Below, one piece after another: positions 41,871 through 49,713 of a DNA stretch of 64,000 nt. Under the pieces are notes generated by a model, which worked only from the letters and a program-made list of their open reading frames with translations, was not told the origin of the DNA and did not search any database. Source of the DNA: DATEMU01 sp964414585 (lineage in GTDB: Bacteria; Planctomycetota; Phycisphaerae; UBA1845; UTPLA1). The stretch is from positions 1 through 64,000 of the forward strand of contig CAYPXR010000041.1 of assembly GCA_964414585.1 (NCBI GenBank), written 5' to 3'. Within the stretch, counting starts at the first letter, position 1. Every line of letters starts with the position of its first letter. The position numbers and the translations under genes were made by a program.

Positions 41871-42602
41871 ATGCCCACCCTCGGCGTCAACATCGATCAC
41901 GTCGCCACCGTCCGGCAGGCCCGTCGGGCGGACGAGCCGGACCCCGTCTGGGCGGCGGTCGAGGCGCAGCTTGGGGGGGCCGATTGCATCACCTTTCACC
42001 TCCGCGAGGATCGCCGGCACATCATCGATCGCGACGTGCCGCTGCTCAAGGAAGTCGTCACCACCAAGCTCAATATGGAGATGGCGGCCTCGCCGGAAAT
42101 CATCGCCATCGCCGTCAAGAACCGGCCGACGCAGTGTACGCTTGTGCCCGAGCGGCGGGAGGAGCTGACGACTGAAGGCGGGCTGGATGTCGTGCGACAT
42201 GCCGATCGCGTCGGCGCGGCGGTCAAAACGCTGCGCGACACGGGCATCATCGTCAGCGCCTTCATCGAGCCGCAGCGCGAGCAGATCGAGAAATCGGCCG
42301 CCCTGGGTTTCCACGCCGTCGAGCTTTGGACAGGGGCCTTCGCCCATGCCGAGACGCCGAAAGACGTGGAAGCATCGCTGACCGAGCTTCGCGAAGGCGT
42401 TCGCGTGGGGCGTTCCTGCAAGTTGGAGGTCCATGGCGGCCATGGTCTGACCTATCGTAACGTGGCCGCCATCGCCGCCGTCGAGGGCTTTTCTGAATTC
42501 AACATCGGCCATAGCATCATCGCCAGGGCCGTCTTCGTCGGCCTTCGCCAGGCGGTGCGCGAGATGAAGGAGCTTCTCGACCGTTATGGACCAAGGGAGT
42601 AG
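41871..42602 (+). CDS. pdxJ: Pyridoxine 5'-phosphate synthase
   Basis: 243 aa from ATG 41871 (MPTLGVNIDHVATVRQAR). The upstream in-frame codons lie in the promoter region. The family signatures are NIDHVATVRQAR, ITFHLREDRRHIIDRDV, NMEMAASPEI, and HGGHGLTYRNVAAIAAV with EFNIGHSIIARA for phosphate binding. It condenses 3-amino-2-oxopropyl phosphate with deoxyxylulose phosphate in DXP-dependent vitamin B6 synthesis. dapA follows 3 nt after its stop, so both are in one operon. Confidence 0.96.
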   Translation: MPTLGVNIDHVATVRQARRADEPDPVWAAVEAQLGGADCITFHLREDRRHIIDRDVPLLKEVVTTKLNMEMAASPEIIAIAVKNRPTQCTLVPERREELTTEGGLDVVRHADRVGAAVKTLRDTGIIVSAFIEPQREQIEKSAALGFHAVELWTGAFAHAETPKDVEASLTELREGVRVGRSCKLEVHGGHGLTYRNVAAIAAVEGFSEFNIGHSIIARAVFVGLRQAVREMKELLDRYGPRE

Positions 42603-42605
42603 GTC

Positions 42606-43538
42606 ATGTGCCCATACAAGGGATGCCTCGTCGCGCTGGTTACGCCGTTTCGCGACGGTGCGATCGACTGGCCCGCGCTGGATGATCTAGTCGAGCGGGT
42701 CATCATAGGCGGCGTGACTGGTCTCGTCCCCTGCGGGACGACCGGCGAATCTCCGACACTGAGCTTTGAAGAGCACCGCGACGTCGTCGCCGCCGTCGTG
42801 CGAAAGGCCAAGGGCCGCGTCCCCATTGTCGCGGGCGCCGGCACGAACTGCACCGCCAAGACGCTGGAACTGTCCAAAGCCGCGATGTCCGCCGGCGCCG
42901 ACGGCGTCATGCTCGTCTCGCCTTATTACAACCGGCCGAATCAGGAGGGGCTCTACCAGCACTTCAGCTACGTCGCCTCGCACATCGGTGCGCCAGTCAT
43001 GCTTTATAACATCCCCGGCCGCACCGCCGTTGAAATCTCCGTCGAGACGATCGCCCGTCTGCACGCCGATCATCCCAACATCGTCGCCGTTAAACATGCG
43101 ACCGGCTCCGTCGATGGAGCGAGTGAGCTGGCCAAGGCGAGCGACATCGCGATCTTCAGCGGTGATGATACGATGACCCTGCCGCTCATGAGCATTGGCG
43201 CCATCGGAGTCGTCAGCGTCATTGGCAACCTGATGCCTGCGGAGATGTCGGCCCTGACTCGCGCGGCGGCGGATGGCGGCGCGGTCGAAGCACGAAGGCT
43301 ACACGACGAAATCTTCCCGTTGGCCCGCGACCTGCTGAAACTGGATACGAACCCGATCCCGATCAAGACGGCCCTGGCGATCCGCGGTTTCATGGCGGAG
43401 GAGTTTCGACTGCCGATGTGCCCGATGGACGGCGTCAAGCGGAAGAAGCTCGAGGCCTTGCTGGCGAAATATCCGCCGGGCAAACGCAGCACCGCCACGT
43501 CGGTCGAACCCCTGGCCCACTCAAGGAGAAGCGGATGA
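42606..43538 (+). CDS. dapA: 4-hydroxy-tetrahydrodipicolinate synthase
   Basis: 310 aa TIM-barrel aldolase with GTTGESPTLSFEEH, the Tyr in SPYYNRPNQEG, the YNIPGRTAV block, and the Schiff-base Lys in IVAVKHATGS. It is the first committed step to diaminopimelate and lysine; dapF lies 25 kb away on the other strand. It ends with a Lys/Arg/Ser tail. Its TGA overlaps the next ATG (43535-43538), a sign of coupling. Confidence 0.95.
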   Translation: MCPYKGCLVALVTPFRDGAIDWPALDDLVERVIIGGVTGLVPCGTTGESPTLSFEEHRDVVAAVVRKAKGRVPIVAGAGTNCTAKTLELSKAAMSAGADGVMLVSPYYNRPNQEGLYQHFSYVASHIGAPVMLYNIPGRTAVEISVETIARLHADHPNIVAVKHATGSVDGASELAKASDIAIFSGDDTMTLPLMSIGAIGVVSVIGNLMPAEMSALTRAAADGGAVEARRLHDEIFPLARDLLKLDTNPIPIKTALAIRGFMAEEFRLPMCPMDGVKRKKLEALLAKYPPGKRSTATSVEPLAHSRRSG

Positions 43539-44509
43539 TGAGTCCGGCGGCGTCAACCAACGCGGACGCGAGGTTTGAAAATTCGCCCTTGCAAGGCGGC
43601 CGTACATTGGTGATGCGACTCCGATTTCTCTGCGCCATGTGGCTCGCCGGCGCGATTTTTTGGTACGTCGGCCGCTGGGCCGCCGGACCGGTCGATCCCC
43701 AGGGGCCAATCACGCTGATTTCCGTCGATCAGGGCGTCATCGCCATGGCGGAATTGCTGGGCCTCGCCGTCGTCGCCGGGGGTCTTGCCGTCGCGATTTG
43801 TGGGCCGGGCTCGGCCAGTCATGGCGCCTTGGCGATCGCGGTCGGGCTTGCGGCGCTGAGCACGCGGGGCACCCAATTGGATTCACTGGTCCTGTTTCGG
43901 CTCGGCGCGGACGCGACGACGGGCGTTTTCGTCGATCCTTTTCCCAAGGCCGCGCTGGTCGCCGAGACGTGGCTCTGGTTGGCGCTGATTGCCGTCGGGT
44001 TCGTTGTCGGTCGATGGGTGGAAAGTTGGTTTCATGCCGAATCCGGCGTTGCGCCGGTACAAGCACCGCCGGCGGAGCGCGCGCCCGACGTTCGACAGGG
44101 AATCGGCGCGATCGCCGTCGTTTCGCTCATCGCCTGGGTCCTGGTTGCTTACACGATGGGCCAGGAGGACAACCCATTGCAAAAAGGGCAGATTCTCTTC
44201 TCCGTCGGTGTCGCCTTCATGATCGGGGCGATGGCGGCCAGTTGGCTCTTTCGGCTCCATTCGCAGGTCTGGTTGCTTGTCGCCGTGGCGCTCGTCGCCA
44301 CCGGCGCGTATCTTTTCGCGGGGCCGGATTCGGAGAGGCTCGAGTTGGCGCGCAAGGCCGGGACTTATGTCACCCTTCGGCCGATCGTACGGCCGTTGCC
44401 GATTGAGTTTGCCTCCATGGGCGCGATCGGCGCCTTGCTGGAGCAGGACGCCGCGAACTTTTTGCGGAGCCTTTTCGGGCTCCAGCCGATCGGCGAGGAT
44501 GAGGAATGA
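43535..44509 (+). CDS. Multi-pass membrane protein of unknown function
   Basis: 324 aa from ATG 43535, with AAGGAG at 43523-43528. About seven hydrophobic segments: FLCAMWLAGAIFWYVG, IAMAELLGLAVVAGGLAVAI, ALAIAVGLAAL, TWLWLALIAVGFVVG, IAVVSLIAWVLVAYTMG, VGVAFMIGAMAASWLF, WLLVAVALVATGAYLF. Loops carry no enzyme motif I recognise. It is coupled to dapA by a 4-nt overlap and to the asparaginase gene by another (44506-44509). I do not know its role. An association with cell-wall precursors is only suggested by context. Confidence 0.65.
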   Translation: MMSPAASTNADARFENSPLQGGRTLVMRLRFLCAMWLAGAIFWYVGRWAAGPVDPQGPITLISVDQGVIAMAELLGLAVVAGGLAVAICGPGSASHGALAIAVGLAALSTRGTQLDSLVLFRLGADATTGVFVDPFPKAALVAETWLWLALIAVGFVVGRWVESWFHAESGVAPVQAPPAERAPDVRQGIGAIAVVSLIAWVLVAYTMGQEDNPLQKGQILFSVGVAFMIGAMAASWLFRLHSQVWLLVAVALVATGAYLFAGPDSERLELARKAGTYVTLRPIVRPLPIEFASMGAIGALLEQDAANFLRSLFGLQPIGEDEE

Positions 44510-45603
44510 CCGCGGATTCCCAACCGATCTGGACGCGACGAGGATTTCTCCAGTCATCCGTCGGAGCCGTCGCCGCCGGGGCGCTGACGCAGGCGGCGGT
44601 CGCGCAGGACAAACCCAAGATTGCCGATCCTCGCCCATCTCCTTTTCCACGACCCGTGGTGATCTCCAGCGCGAACGGGCTCAAGGCGATTGAGAAGGCG
44701 ATGGAGTTCTTACGGGACAAGAAAGACCCGCTGGACGCTGTCATCGCCGCCGTGAACATCGTCGAAGACGACCCCAACGATCACTCGGTCGGGTTCGGCG
44801 GCCTGCCGAACGAGGACGGCGTCGTGGAGCTGGATTCCTCGGTAATGCACGGTCCCACGCACAAGGCGGGGGCCGTTGCTTCGATTCGCAATATCAAGAA
44901 CCCGTCGAAGGTCGCGCGGCTGGTGATGGAGCGAACGGACCATGTCCTGCTTGTCGGCGAGGGGGCGCTGCGTTTCGCCAAGGCGCATGGATTCAAAGAA
45001 GAGAACCTGCTGACCGACGAAGCGCGGGAGATGTGGCTCAAGTGGAAGGAATCGCTGTCGCATGAGGACGACTGGCTTTCGCCGGACGAGGCGGGGTTGA
45101 CGTCGCCGCCGGGCGCCGGGGCGCGCGGTCGCGAGGCGATCGAGCACACCTGGGGCACGATCAATTGCTGCGCCGTGGATGCCGCCGGGAATCTCGCGGG
45201 CGTTACGACGACGAGCGGGCTGTCTTACAAAATCCCCGGCCGCGTGGGCGATTCGCCGATCATCGGCGCGGGGCTGTACGTCGACAACGCGGTGGGCGCG
45301 GCGGGCTCGACGGGGCGGGGCGAGGCGAACCTTCAAAACTGCTCGTCGTTCATGGTCGTCGAATTCATGCGAAACGGCCGGACGCCCGAGGCGGCCTGTC
45401 TGGAGATGATGCAGCGCGTGGCGGACCATACGGAGCCGCGACTGCGCAGGAAAGATGGCAAGCCCCATTACGATTTGAAGCTCTACGCGCTGGCCAAGGA
45501 CGGGCGCTTTGGCGGCGCATCAATGTGGTCGGGCGGCAAATTCGCGGTGCACGACGGCAGCGCGGCGAAGCTCGTCGATTGTGCCTGTCTCTACAAGAAA
45601 TAG
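44506..45603 (+). CDS. Tat-exported glycosylasparaginase/isoaspartyl peptidase (Ntn hydrolase)
   Basis: 365 aa. It has a twin-arginine signal (TRRGFLQSSVGAVAAGALTQ). The Ntn-hydrolase nucleophile Thr lies in HTWGTINCCAVDAAGNLAG, where autocleavage would free it. Downstream TTTSGLSYKIPGRVGDSPIIGAGLY is the conserved substrate loop of N4-(beta-N-acetylglucosaminyl)-L-asparaginases. The first block NIVEDDPNDHSVGFGGLPNEDG also matches that family more than plant-type asparaginases. It cleaves glycosyl-asparagine bonds or isoaspartyl peptides in the periplasm. It is the last gene of pdxJ-dapA-membrane-asparaginase. Confidence 0.88.
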   Translation: MTADSQPIWTRRGFLQSSVGAVAAGALTQAAVAQDKPKIADPRPSPFPRPVVISSANGLKAIEKAMEFLRDKKDPLDAVIAAVNIVEDDPNDHSVGFGGLPNEDGVVELDSSVMHGPTHKAGAVASIRNIKNPSKVARLVMERTDHVLLVGEGALRFAKAHGFKEENLLTDEAREMWLKWKESLSHEDDWLSPDEAGLTSPPGAGARGREAIEHTWGTINCCAVDAAGNLAGVTTTSGLSYKIPGRVGDSPIIGAGLYVDNAVGAAGSTGRGEANLQNCSSFMVVEFMRNGRTPEAACLEMMQRVADHTEPRLRRKDGKPHYDLKLYALAKDGRFGGASMWSGGKFAVHDGSAAKLVDCACLYKK

Positions 45604-45615
45604 ATCATCAAATCA

Positions 45616-45740
45616 TTTCACCACAGAGGCACAGAGACACAGAGACGACCTGATTAAGGATTCGTGACGTCATTGCAGCGGCCGATGGATCTCCTCATTA
45701 TTGAATTCCGTCTCTGAGTCTTTGTGCGTCTGTGGTGAGA
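45616..45740. repeat. Inverted repeat with 8-nt CACAGAGR units between convergent genes
   Basis: Left arm 45616-45647 (CACAGAGG, CACAGAGA, CACAGAGA units) and right arm 45709-45740, its reverse complement with about four mismatches. A 60-nt loop lies between. It sits between the asparaginase stop and the convergent 45744 gene and may terminate both. Confidence 0.8.
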
Positions 45741-45743
45741 ATT

Positions 45744-46007
45744 CTATTTCTTCATCGACCAGTCCTTGAGATGCGAGGCCAGGAGTTCCGGCTTGCGCTC
45801 TTTCAGGATGTGGGCGGCGGTCGACTCCAGGATCTTCAGATTCTTCATTGCGGTGGCGACGCGCTCCCAAAGCTTGTCGCGCTTCTTGTCCGATTCGGCG
45901 AGGTAGAGTTCGCCGACGAGTTCGCCGAGTTTCGCCAGCATGATCGAATCGCGGTTTTCGTAATAGCGATCGACGAGCTTGCGTTGATAGTTTGACAGGT
46001 CCGCCAT
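45744..46007 (-). CDS. Small helical protein of unknown function
   Basis: 87 aa from ATG 46007; GTG 46016, which overlaps the preceding stop, would add three residues. The protein is Lys/Glu/Leu-rich, all-helical by appearance, with no signal or membrane segment: LSNYQRKLVDRYYENRDSIM, LAKLGELVGELYLAE, LWERVATAMKNLKI and ESTAAHILKERKPELL. I cannot assign a family. It follows the PIN-TRAM gene directly and is probably co-expressed with it. Confidence 0.65.
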   Translation of the reverse strand: MADLSNYQRKLVDRYYENRDSIMLAKLGELVGELYLAESDKKRDKLWERVATAMKNLKILESTAAHILKERKPELLASHLKDWSMKK

Positions 46008-46012
46008 GTTCG

Positions 46013-47098
46013 TCACGCGCTCTGCTGGGGGCTGGGCCGGCGGCGAGGGGGCAGCGCCGCGCCATCGGCTCGACCAAAGATCATCCGACCGGCCGAGGTT
46101 TGAAGAACGCTGGTGACCGCGACTTCCATCGTCTCACCGATCCGCGCGCGGCCCTGTTCGACGACGACCATCGTTCCGTCGTCGAGGTAGCCGACGCCCA
46201 GGCCGGGCTCTTCTCCGGGCTTGATGATCTTGACGAACATGGCCTCGCCGGGCAGGACGACGGGCTTGAGCGCGCCGGCCAGATCGTTGATGTTGATGAT
46301 CTGCACGCCGCGGACCTTGGCGACTTTGTTCAAGTTGTAATCGTTGGTGGCGACGCGGCCGTTGACGATCTGGGCATAGGCGAGCAGCTTGAGATCGACG
46401 CCTTCGTTGGCCTCGGGTCCGGTCAGGTGCGCTTCGGCGATTTCCACTTCCACGTTGGTATTGCTCTGGAGCTTGTTGAGGATGTCCAGACCGCGCCGGC
46501 CGCGCGTTCGCTTCAACTTGTCATTGGAATCCGCGACGGTTTGCAATTCCTGCAAGACGAAACGGGGCACGACGAGCTTCTGATCGATGATGCCGGTCTC
46601 GCAGATGTCGGCGATCCGTCCGTCGATGATGACGGAGGTGTCGAGGATGATGGGCCGCTGGCCCTTGACCTGCTTGGCGAATTCGACGTAGGGGATGACG
46701 AAACGGATGTCGTCCTTGGTCTGGAGGATGAAGCTGACGCAGAAATAACAGGTGATGATGCCGAGGAGGACCTTGGTGATGACGACGACGGGCTGGTCCT
46801 TGCCGTCGATGGCGGCCAGTTCCGGCCGGAAGGCCCAGACGAGGAGGTCGAGGACCAGCGTGAGACCGTAGGTGATGAGCAGGCCGACGGTCAGCCCGAA
46901 GAAGACGCCGGCGAGGGCCTGAAGGGATTTTCTCGGGATCATCGAATCGATCAGGATCACCATCGCGGAGAGGACGATCGCGCCGACGATGAAGAGCACC
47001 CGATATTCGCTGAGGAGTTCTCCCTTTTCAGCGTAGGAGATGCCGAGGGCGACGAGGGCGAGGATCAGAAAGGCGCGGAGGAAGTATTGCAGCAACAT
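46013..47098 (-). CDS. PIN-TRAM domain membrane protein (YacL-like)
   Basis: 361 aa. Four hydrophobic helices occupy residues about 1-130 (LLQYFLRAFLILALVALGIS and so on). The PIN nuclease domain (about 148-280) holds PIILDTSVIIDGRIADICE, VVPRFVLQELQTVADS and VATNDYNLNKVAKVRGV, with its acidic metal ligands. The end is a TRAM RNA-binding domain (GVGYLDDGTMVVVEQGRARIG). This layout matches the YacL family of Firmicutes and relatives. It likely cuts RNA at the membrane; targets are unknown. It is not paired with an antitoxin. Confidence 0.88.
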   Translation of the reverse strand: MLLQYFLRAFLILALVALGISYAEKGELLSEYRVLFIVGAIVLSAMVILIDSMIPRKSLQALAGVFFGLTVGLLITYGLTLVLDLLVWAFRPELAAIDGKDQPVVVITKVLLGIITCYFCVSFILQTKDDIRFVIPYVEFAKQVKGQRPIILDTSVIIDGRIADICETGIIDQKLVVPRFVLQELQTVADSNDKLKRTRGRRGLDILNKLQSNTNVEVEIAEAHLTGPEANEGVDLKLLAYAQIVNGRVATNDYNLNKVAKVRGVQIININDLAGALKPVVLPGEAMFVKIIKPGEEPGLGVGYLDDGTMVVVEQGRARIGETMEVAVTSVLQTSAGRMIFGRADGAALPPRRRPSPQQSA

Positions 47099-47505
47099 GA
47101 CGGGCTCCCGTGGATGATAGGGTATTCATGGGACATCTCTGGCGAAGCCGGGCGTCGGAAGGAATCGGTCGCGGCGGGGCCGTGCCGCAAGAAAATCGAG
47201 AAGGATAACAGGCCCAGGACGCCTCCGGCGCTTGGCCGAATTACGTCTTCAGTATAGCCGCGGTTTCGCGAATCGTCGAAACGGGCCGTCGCCGCGAACG
47301 GGAATCCACCGACTCCGGCGGGTGGCGAAAACGGGCCGGTTGAAATCCGGCCGGCAAGGGGTCCAACAAGAATCGGGAATCCCGCGAGGGTGGGTGCGAG
47401 AAAAGATCGTCCACGCGGCGACCTTTCGACTCGCGCCAGACGCACTACTCCACAAAAAAGCGGCAGGGACTAGCCGTTCTCCTCAATTCACACGGTTGTT
47501 CCGTG
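47099..47505. other. Gene-free 407-nt stretch with a possible promoter for the PIN-TRAM gene
   Basis: No convincing ORF or RNA gene. On the minus strand TTCGAC (47276-47281) and TATACT (47252-47257) with an 18-nt spacer may drive the PIN-TRAM gene. The remaining sequence shows nothing I can name. Confidence 0.35.
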
Positions 47506-48030
47506 TTACGATCTGATTCGTTGCATGGGGAAATCCTTGGAAATCGGTTTGTCGCGGCGTTTTCCTTCCAGGCGGATCAGGCGTTGATCCTGACCGGTGA
47601 CGCGATAGGTGATTTTCGAGGGGAAGTCGTTGGCGGGATCCTCAAAGACGGCCTCCTTGTCGTCGGCGTGCGTCAGTTTGAAGGCGGCGATCTTGGCGTC
47701 TCGATCGCGCAGGCCGTTTCCGAAGTGGCGGATCGACATTACGGGGCCCTCCGATCGATCCTCGATGAGGATGATTTCGTAGAGCGCGCGTTCGGGGTTG
47801 GCGCCCATCCGGCACATGCCGATCATGACGCCCCGGGCGGCTTCGCTCCAATGCTCCTCGACCGGTTCGACCTTGTCGTCACAGCGCCAGGCGCCGGCCA
47901 TCCAGTAGAGCCTGGCGAATTTTCCGTTTTTCGGAGGATCATCAAATGCCCGTACGGCGGCAAGAGGGAGCAGGACGGTCGCGGCCAGGAGGGCGATCCA
48001 GTGCTTGGGTGCTTTGAAGGAGGTCGTCAT
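47506..48030 (-). CDS. Secreted DUF6265-like protein
   Basis: 174 aa. It has an N-terminal signal peptide (MTTSFKAPKHWIALLAATVLLPLAAVRA). The rest has the pattern LYWMAGAWRCDD, EEHWSEAARGVMIGMCRM, ALYEIILIEDRSEGPVMSIRHFG, and AVFEDPANDFPSKITYR. These are the lipocalin-like strands of DUF6265-type proteins. Such folds bind small ligands, but no function is known. It is a single gene; 140 nt divergent spacer to the antiporter gene. Confidence 0.7.
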   Translation of the reverse strand: MTTSFKAPKHWIALLAATVLLPLAAVRAFDDPPKNGKFARLYWMAGAWRCDDKVEPVEEHWSEAARGVMIGMCRMGANPERALYEIILIEDRSEGPVMSIRHFGNGLRDRDAKIAAFKLTHADDKEAVFEDPANDFPSKITYRVTGQDQRLIRLEGKRRDKPISKDFPMQRIRS

Positions 48031-48170
48031 GGGCGTTCCTTTTGTTGCGTTCGGCGAAGCGCCGGGGGGGGTCCGTGTTCTCGTTTCGCATTGCTTTCCG
48101 ATGAAACGAATTGGGTCTATTCTATCGGTCGGACGGCATCGGTCGCAAATCGATTCCTGGAAGGTTTTTC

Positions 48171-49550
48171 ATGCTCGCAGACGCTACGGACAACGTGCCG
48201 AGTTTGATCTGGGTAACGCCGTTCGCGGCCCTGCTCCTGTGCATCGCGCTGTTTCCGCTGCTGGAGCAGACGGATAAGTGGTGGCACCACAATCGCAACA
48301 AGCTGCTGGTGGCGGTTGGTCTGGGTTCCCTGACGCTGGTGTATTACTACTTTCGCGGTCACGGATTCGGGGAGGGGGACGAGGCGTCGCCGGCGGGCTG
48401 GGCGTCGCTGATGGCGGTCCTGCATCACGCCATCCTCAAGGAATACATTCCGTTTATGTCGTTGTTGTTTTCGTTGTACGTGATATCCGGAGGCATCGGG
48501 GTTCGCGGCGACATTCCGGCGCATCCGCTGACGAACGTTACTTTTCTGGCGATCGGCGGGGTGATGGCGAGCCTGATCGGAACGACGGGGGCGTCGATGC
48601 TGCTCATCCGCCCGCTGCTGGCGACGAATTCGGAGCGCAAGAAAGTCGCGCATACGGTGATTTTTTTCATCATCATCGTGAGCAACATCGGAGGAACGCT
48701 CCTGCCGATCGGGGACCCGCCGCTGTTCATCGGTTTCCTGCGGGGCGTGCCGTTTTTGTGGACGCTGGTGCTGTGGAAGGAGTGGGCCTTTACGACCGGT
48801 GTGCTCCTCTTCATCTATTATCTCTGGGATCATTCGGCCTATCGCCACGAGCGACCTTCGGATATTCGGCGCGATGAGACGCGGGTGCGACCGCTTCGGG
48901 TGATCGGCGGGCTGAATTTTTTCTGGCTGGGCGGCGTCCTGCTGGCGACCGGCCTGCTGGGGCCGACGAAGCCGATCGCCGGGACCGGGTGGACGCCGTT
49001 TCCGTATCTTCGGGAGCTGGTTCAGTTCGGCTTGGTGATGCTTTCGCTGACGACGACGCCGAAGCGAATTCGCCAGGAGAACAACTTCAACTACTTTGCG
49101 ATCATCGAAGTCGCGTGTCTCTTCGTCGGGATCTTTCTTTGCATGCAGGTGCCGATTGAAATCCTGAACGCCCGGGGGGCGAGCCTGGGGCTGGACAGCC
49201 CGGCGAAATTTTTCTGGGCGACGGGGATGTTGTCGAGTTTTTTGGATAATGCGCCGACGTACGTGGTTTTCTTCGAGACGGCGAACGCGATGACCCATGC
49301 GCCGGGCGAAGGCATCCTCAAACTGATGAGCGGGCATTACATCCGCGCGGACTTATTGACGGGGATTTCGCTGGGGGCGGTGTTCATGGGGGCGAACACC
49401 TATATCGGAAATGGCCCAAATTTCATGGTGAAGTCGATCGCGGAACATGCCGGCGTGAAGATGCCGAGCTTTTTCGGATACATGGTGTACAGCGGATTGA
49501 TCCTGTTGCCGCTTTTTGCGGTCGTGACGCGGCTTTTTCTTTGGGGATAG
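48171..49550 (+). CDS. NhaD/citrate-transporter-like sodium:proton antiporter
   Basis: 459 aa from ATG 48171; the upstream in-frame ATG at 48111 lacks a coding look. It has about 11-12 hydrophobic segments. Conserved elements of the NhaD/ArsB-CitM superfamily are present: IGGVMASLIGTTGASMLLIRPLL in the first half, SNIGGTLLPIGDPPLFIGFL (the D-P-P hairpin), and the mirrored GMLSSFLDNAPTYVVFFE and GANTYIGNGPNFMVKSIAE in the second half. Na+/H+ exchange is expected from relatives, but citrate or arsenite transport cannot be excluded by sequence. Confidence 0.85.
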   Translation: MLADATDNVPSLIWVTPFAALLLCIALFPLLEQTDKWWHHNRNKLLVAVGLGSLTLVYYYFRGHGFGEGDEASPAGWASLMAVLHHAILKEYIPFMSLLFSLYVISGGIGVRGDIPAHPLTNVTFLAIGGVMASLIGTTGASMLLIRPLLATNSERKKVAHTVIFFIIIVSNIGGTLLPIGDPPLFIGFLRGVPFLWTLVLWKEWAFTTGVLLFIYYLWDHSAYRHERPSDIRRDETRVRPLRVIGGLNFFWLGGVLLATGLLGPTKPIAGTGWTPFPYLRELVQFGLVMLSLTTTPKRIRQENNFNYFAIIEVACLFVGIFLCMQVPIEILNARGASLGLDSPAKFFWATGMLSSFLDNAPTYVVFFETANAMTHAPGEGILKLMSGHYIRADLLTGISLGAVFMGANTYIGNGPNFMVKSIAEHAGVKMPSFFGYMVYSGLILLPLFAVVTRLFLWG

Positions 49551-49713
49551 GCGGGGACGGGCCGAAGAAACACTCCTGGAACCGGCGGATTTTGTTCCGC
49601 TCGGGCCGAAAAAGACCGGCCATCGGGGTATAATCGGACGTTGGTAGATTGTCATCGTTCGCCTGGGGAACCTACGATTATCAGGGGCGATGATTTTTCT
49701 CGGAGGGATTGAG

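Noticed and set aside
47232..47516. 94-codon plus-strand frame in the 47.1-47.5 kb gap
   Set aside because: Arg-rich composition, no Shine-Dalgarno, no family resemblance; it runs into the DUF6265 gene on the other strand.
47506..48030. Lipocalin/Blc assignment for the secreted 174-aa protein
   Set aside because: The GxW lipocalin motif is not clear; the DUF6265 pattern fits better.
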